From contig CAIWHI010000611.1 in assembly GCA_903912435.1 (NCBI GenBank), positions 1 to 9,887 on the forward strand: DNA of 9,887 nucleotides, read 5' to 3'. The notes under the pieces are model-generated. The model made no database searches and had not been told where the DNA came from. It saw only the letters and a list, made by a program, of their open reading frames with translations. A program made the translations under genes and the position numbers. Source of the DNA: an uncultured Bacteroidota bacterium (GTDB lineage: Bacteria > Bacteroidota > Bacteroidia > Chitinophagales > Chitinophagaceae). Numbering within the stretch: the first letter of the stretch is position 1; each line of letters starts with the position of its first letter. Below, in pieces: positions 6,873 through 9,887 of the stretch.

Positions 6873-7838
6873 ATGCGATTTTTTACCTCAATACATCTTT
6901 TACTTTTGCTATACATAGTAGCAGCACTTGTATTTTGGGAATTTGATTTGCAGAAACAAAGCACCCAGATTTATGAGAAAGATTTAATAATTTTAAGAAA
7001 AGAGATAGATAGCGCAAGAAATCCATCAGTATATAACGAACGCTATGCAAATCTCGTTACCAAACATAAAGCGCGTAGGCAGCAATTCAATGGTGAGGGT
7101 GCCACATTTCTTATCTGCATACTTATAGGGGCAGTGATAGTATATACCTCATTTTCTAGAAGAATTAGGCTGTCCCGACAGCAAAACAATTTCATGCTGG
7201 CTGTAACGCATGAACTCAAATCACCTATTGCTGCTATGAAGCTGAATCTCCAGACTATGGAACGGCATCAACTGGCCGAGGACAAAAAGAAACTACTAAT
7301 TGACCGGTGCATTAAAGAATCGAATAGACTAAATGACCTCTGCAATAATATGCTGTTTGCATCACAAATAGAAGGTGGGCAGTTTAAACCAGCCAGGGAG
7401 CGATTTAATCTCTCAGAATTAGTTGAAGATACTGTTAGCGATTATGCAAACAGGTATTCACGCAAATTCGAACAGGATATAGAACCAGATTGCAAACTAA
7501 CTGGAGATAAGGTGATGATACAAATGGCAGTCAGTAACCTGCTTGAAAACGCCGTGAAATACACTCCCGAAAATCTACCTATAAATATCATTCTTAGTCC
7601 GGTCGATAAGGGCTTATCAATTCAAATAATAGACCTTGGCTGTGGAATACCGGATAATGAAAAAAAGAAAATTTTCAACAAATTCTATAGAGTAGGTAAT
7701 GAAGAAAGCAGGAAATCGAAAGGTACCGGACTTGGTTTATATCTCACCAACAAAATAGTGCTGCAACACAAAGGGCGAATCACCGTGAAGGATAATTCGC
7801 CCAATGGCTCTATTTTCGAAATAACAATTCCTGTCTAA
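6873..7838 (+). CDS. Two-TM sensor histidine kinase, candidate PorY-like
   Basis: A 321-residue membrane sensor kinase. TM1 is at about 5-22 and TM2 at about 77-95, enclosing a short, charged, helical periplasmic loop (23-76) with no recognisable sensor domain and no HAMP. The kinase core is complete: H box FMLAVTHELKSPIA with phospho-acceptor H113, N box NLLENAVKY (222-230), G1 DLGCGIP (254-260), F box KIFNKFYR (266-273) and G2 GTGLGLY (284-290). It should autophosphorylate and pass phosphate to a response regulator, but none is nearby. Its small size, two TMs, lack of HAMP and the phrase SPIAAMKLNLQT resemble the Bacteroidota kinases of the PorY type, whose partner PorX is usually encoded elsewhere. 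With gldH 5 bases upstream, a role in T9SS or gliding control is an attractive inference, not proven. Confidence 0.92.
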   Translation: MRFFTSIHLLLLLYIVAALVFWEFDLQKQSTQIYEKDLIILRKEIDSARNPSVYNERYANLVTKHKARRQQFNGEGATFLICILIGAVIVYTSFSRRIRLSRQQNNFMLAVTHELKSPIAAMKLNLQTMERHQLAEDKKKLLIDRCIKESNRLNDLCNNMLFASQIEGGQFKPARERFNLSELVEDTVSDYANRYSRKFEQDIEPDCKLTGDKVMIQMAVSNLLENAVKYTPENLPINIILSPVDKGLSIQIIDLGCGIPDNEKKKIFNKFYRVGNEESRKSKGTGLGLYLTNKIVLQHKGRITVKDNSPNGSIFEITIPV

Positions 7839-7851
7839 CCAATGCAATCTA

Positions 7852-8856
7852 CTATGGCACCTCTACAACATTCAATATTTCATTGATGATGTTCTCACTT
7901 GTCACATTCTCAGCTTCTGCCTCATAAGTAAGCCCAATTCTGTGCCTCATTACATCGTGGCAAATAGCCCTAACATCTTCCGGTATCACATAACCCCTGC
8001 GCTTGATAAATGCATAAGCCTTTGCTGCTAAAGCCAAATTGATACTCGCACGTGGTGAAGCACCATAGTTGATAAATGGTTTCAGTTTAGCCAGTTTATA
8101 TTCCTCTGGGAAACGGGTGGCAAATACAATATCCAAAATATACTGTTCAATCTTTTCGTCCATGTATACTTCACGCACCAATTTACGGGCGTTCAATATA
8201 TCTTCAGTACTTACAACAGGGTTAATCTTAATAGCACCGGAAGGATTAAGGTTAGTACGGATAATCTGACGCTCTTCCTCCTTTTTAGGATAAGTAATGA
8301 TTATCTTCAACATAAACCTATCCACCTGGGCCTCAGGTAACTCGTAGGTACCTTCCTGTTCTATAGGATTTTGGGTAGCCAAAACAAGAAAAGGTTCTTC
8401 CAATTTGTATGTATTATCGCCTATTGTAACCTGCCTTTCCTGCATAGCCTCAAGTAATGCACTCTGAACCTTTGCAGGGGCACGATTAATTTCATCTGCA
8501 AGAATAAAATTAGCAAATATTGGCCCTTTACGCACCGCAAACTCATGTGCCTGGGGATTGTATACCATCGTACCCAAAACGTCAGCTGGTAGCAAGTCAG
8601 GGGTAAATTGGATACGTGCAAAGCGTGCATGGATTGCAGATGCCAATGACTTAATTGCAAGGGTTTTTGCTAATCCAGGTACACCTTCCAACAGCACGTG
8701 ACCATTGGCCAACATGCCAATCAAAAGGCGTTCAACCATGGTCTTCTGACCTACCACTACTTTGTTGAGCTCCATATTGAGCAACTCAATAAAGGCACTT
8801 TGTCTGTGAATACGTTCATTTAATTCACGAATGTCGACGGATGAGGATATTTCCAT
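7852..8856 (-). CDS. MoxR-family AAA+ ATPase
   Basis: A 334-residue cytoplasmic AAA+ ATPase of the MoxR group (AAA_3 plus lid domain). Walker A is GVPGLAKT (58-65), Walker B FILADEINRAP (117-127, D121/E122), the VQSALLEAMQERQVTIG insert (130-146) is typical, sensor 1 is ATQNP (160-164), the arginine-finger motif is VDRFML (178-183) and sensor 2 is GASPRAS (265-271, R269). MoxR proteins are thought to act as chaperones for maturing enzymes or envelope complexes, usually together with a DUF58 protein and VWA-domain (BatA-type) proteins encoded just downstream. Here the gene is alone: downstream it collides with the histidine kinase gene, 13 bases apart, and no partner gene lies in the window. 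ATG at 8856; intact. Confidence 0.95.
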   Translation of the reverse strand: MEISSSVDIRELNERIHRQSAFIELLNMELNKVVVGQKTMVERLLIGMLANGHVLLEGVPGLAKTLAIKSLASAIHARFARIQFTPDLLPADVLGTMVYNPQAHEFAVRKGPIFANFILADEINRAPAKVQSALLEAMQERQVTIGDNTYKLEEPFLVLATQNPIEQEGTYELPEAQVDRFMLKIIITYPKKEEERQIIRTNLNPSGAIKINPVVSTEDILNARKLVREVYMDEKIEQYILDIVFATRFPEEYKLAKLKPFINYGASPRASINLALAAKAYAFIKRRGYVIPEDVRAICHDVMRHRIGLTYEAEAENVTSENIINEILNVVEVP

Positions 8857-8912
8857 ACTGATTTATATGCTTTTATGAACCCTGACCTATCAGGAAAATG
8901 ATTTTTACAATC

Positions 8913-8944
8913 CAAAAGTAAAAAGGTAAACTCAAAAACAACAA
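8913..8944 (-). promoter_or_regulatory. Putative promoter of the MoxR gene
   Basis: On the minus strand TACTTTTG (8920 to 8913) matches TAnnTTTG exactly. Two overlapping-phase TTG boxes lie upstream at 8941-8939 (18-base spacing) and 8944-8942 (21-base spacing). The implied leader to the ATG at 8856 is about 50 bases and contains a small stem, CCTGA/TCAGG (8881-8894). Confidence 0.5.
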
Positions 8945-9124
8945 CACACTTATTAGTTTTAACTTTTTTTAAAAAGGAAAGCTACACCAATATATTTACA
9001 AATCGAAAAATCTAAATTGAATCTTACCTATGACAGTGATGTTTATACTAATTTCGCCATGAAACAGCGTAGAATAAATTCTAAAAGAATAATGCTGCAC
9101 TATTAAAAGCTAAAATACTATATA

Positions 9125-9454
9125 ATGGATGATTTCGCCCAAAGATGGCATAATACTGAGCAAATGCTTAAAGAAAGGTTTGAAAAACTTCCTGATTTAG
9201 AAGGGATACTTTTCCTCATTGGAGTAAATGAGTATGGACAACTGCCCCGCAAAAAATTCTCAAAGGAACAAAAGCAAGACCTAATGCATATTGCCGTATG
9301 TACCCTATTGATGCCTTACGGCTATTATGAATTCATTGGCCGGGATGAAGAAAACTGGCCTCACTTCAAAGAAATAGAAGCAGTACCAGTATTAGGAAAT
9401 GCAAATCAGGAACAATTGTTAAAAGAGTGTATCATTGAGTATTTCGGTGAATAG
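9125..9454 (+). CDS. Conserved hypothetical protein, small and acidic
   Basis: A 109-residue soluble protein with no signal peptide or membrane segment. It starts with an amphipathic helix (MDDFAQRWHNTEQMLKERF), followed by a hydrophobic segment LEGILFLIGVNEYG (25-38), then KKFSKEQKQDLMHIAVCTLL (43-62), GYYEFIGRDEENWPHF (66-81) and a C-terminal helix ending EYFGE. I recall similar short proteins across Bacteroidota without an assigned function; it looks like a conserved family rather than a chance frame, given its composition and tidy ending at a strong terminator. The ATG at 9125 has no Shine-Dalgarno; a weak -7-like TAATTTCG lies at 9049-9056. The 268-base gap upstream (8857-9124) otherwise holds only the divergent MoxR promoter and AT-rich sequence. 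Function cannot be stated. Confidence 0.8.
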   Translation: MDDFAQRWHNTEQMLKERFEKLPDLEGILFLIGVNEYGQLPRKKFSKEQKQDLMHIAVCTLLMPYGYYEFIGRDEENWPHFKEIEAVPVLGNANQEQLLKECIIEYFGE

Positions 9455-9466
9455 CACTAGACTAGT

Positions 9467-9480
9467 CAAATTTAAATTTG
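9467..9480. repeat. 14-bp perfect AT-rich palindrome
   Basis: CAAATTTAAATTTG reads the same on both strands. It lies 12 bases after the stop of the preceding gene and just before the terminator. AT-rich palindromes of this length can arise by chance, so function is uncertain. Confidence 0.4.
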
Positions 9481-9484
9481 GAAA

Positions 9485-9535
9485 TTCATTAAAATAGAAA
9501 AGGCCTGATTATCAGGCCTTTTCTATTTTAATGAA
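9485..9535. terminator. Bidirectional terminator with a 24-bp perfect stem
   Basis: The arms 9485-9508 and 9512-9535 are perfectly complementary over 24 bp around a TTA loop. The core is AGAAAAGGCCTGA / TCAGGCCTTTTCT, giving a T run after the GC-rich stem on either strand. Complementarity continues past the T runs through TATTTTAATGAA. It separates two convergent genes ending at 9454 (plus) and 9545 (minus) and should terminate both. Confidence 0.92.
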
Positions 9536-9544
9536 GCTTAAATA

Positions 9545-9887
9545 TTATTGTTCAATTACGAAATGGATAACTGAATTTTCAGAACCTGCACGAACATTTA
9601 GCAAGTACATACCATTTGCAATTGAATTACTTAACTGAACTTTTTCATTAATCATACCTCCTACAGTATTTACTTTATTAGTGTAAACTACCTGACCCAG
9701 CATGTTTGTAACTTCAAGTATAACTTCCTGATCTAATGTAGTACCTAAAGTACCCTTGATATTGAAGATACCGGTATTTGGGTTAGGACTAACTGAGATA
9801 TTAGCAATACCAGAACCGACAGTATTAACCGCTGTATTAGAATGAACTATGATAGTTTGGCACTCAGATACTACCGGACTGTTAGTG
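9545..9887 (-). CDS. C-terminal end of a T9SS cargo protein (type A sorting domain), 5' end outside window
   Basis: The frame is open from the right edge to a TAA at 9547-9545, leaving 113 visible residues with no start inside the window. The last 80 or so residues are a type A Por-secretion tail: a Gly/Asn/Ser-rich spacer, then ISVSPNPNTGIFNIKG, LEVTNMLGQVVYTNKV, an EKVQLSNSIANGMYLLNV block and the final strand SVIHFVIEQ. This domain directs the protein through the type IX secretion system and is normally cleaved by PorU. Upstream of it the visible part (SPVVSECQTIIVHSNTAVN) is linker with one cysteine; the functional domain lies outside the window, so the cargo's activity is unknown. Its presence shows that the organism uses T9SS, in keeping with gldH nearby. 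Confidence 0.92.
   Translation of the reverse strand, partial: TNSPVVSECQTIIVHSNTAVNTVGSGIANISVSPNPNTGIFNIKGTLGTTLDQEVILEVTNMLGQVVYTNKVNTVGGMINEKVQLSNSIANGMYLLNVRAGSENSVIHFVIEQ

Noticed and set aside
8962..8978. Terminator-like T/A run upstream of the MoxR gene
   Set aside because: The TTTTTTAAAAA palindrome has no GC stem and lies in a divergent promoter region.
9059..9106. 15-codon basic leader peptide before the 109-residue protein gene
   Set aside because: It has no ribosome-binding signal, no regulatory codon run and no attenuator hairpin; a chance frame is more likely.

Overview
The window looks like a chromosomal segment of a gliding or T9SS-bearing Bacteroidota, probably near the Chitinophagales/Sphingobacteriales. 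The evidence is a GldH lipoprotein, a cargo protein with a type A Por-secretion tail, Bacteroidota-style promoters (TTTG / N19-21 / TAnnTTTG), almost no Shine-Dalgarno sites, and moderately AT-rich DNA. Genus-level assignment is not possible from the sequence alone.

Layout. The left edge holds the end of a plus-strand gene that looks like a DUF3298-type domain protein. It is followed by an AT-rich array of eight degenerate 32-bp units in exact register (223-478). Next is a stand-alone DUF4143-type AAA ATPase (514-1638), then a promoter, a predicted surface lipoprotein (1761-2477) and kbl (2503-3693, threonine-to-glycine catabolism), closed by a bidirectional terminator. Converging on kbl is an EnvC-like, catalytically dead LytM-domain protein (minus, 3792-5171). 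Divergent from it is yicC (5329-6204, endoribonuclease). After a short non-coding gap with an 11-bp hairpin come gldH (6382-6867) and, 5 bases later, a two-TM sensor histidine kinase (6873-7838). A MoxR-family AAA ATPase (minus, 7852-8856) converges on the kinase. A small uncharacterised protein (9125-9454) follows. A striking 24-bp perfect inverted-repeat terminator then separates it from the C-terminus of a T9SS-secreted protein (minus, 9545 to the edge).

How the genes relate. Most are single housekeeping or envelope genes. The clearest theme is envelope and secretion biology: GldH (part of the gliding/T9SS-associated set), a coupled histidine kinase that is a candidate PorY-type regulator, a T9SS cargo, an EnvC-like amidase activator and a surface lipoprotein. 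No response regulator, no DUF58/VWA partner for MoxR and no threonine dehydrogenase partner for Kbl lies in the window.

The most unusual feature is the 32-bp tandem array upstream of the ATPase gene. Its units are quasi-palindromic, and some neighbouring units are inverted relative to each other. I see no complete new defence or mobile system here.
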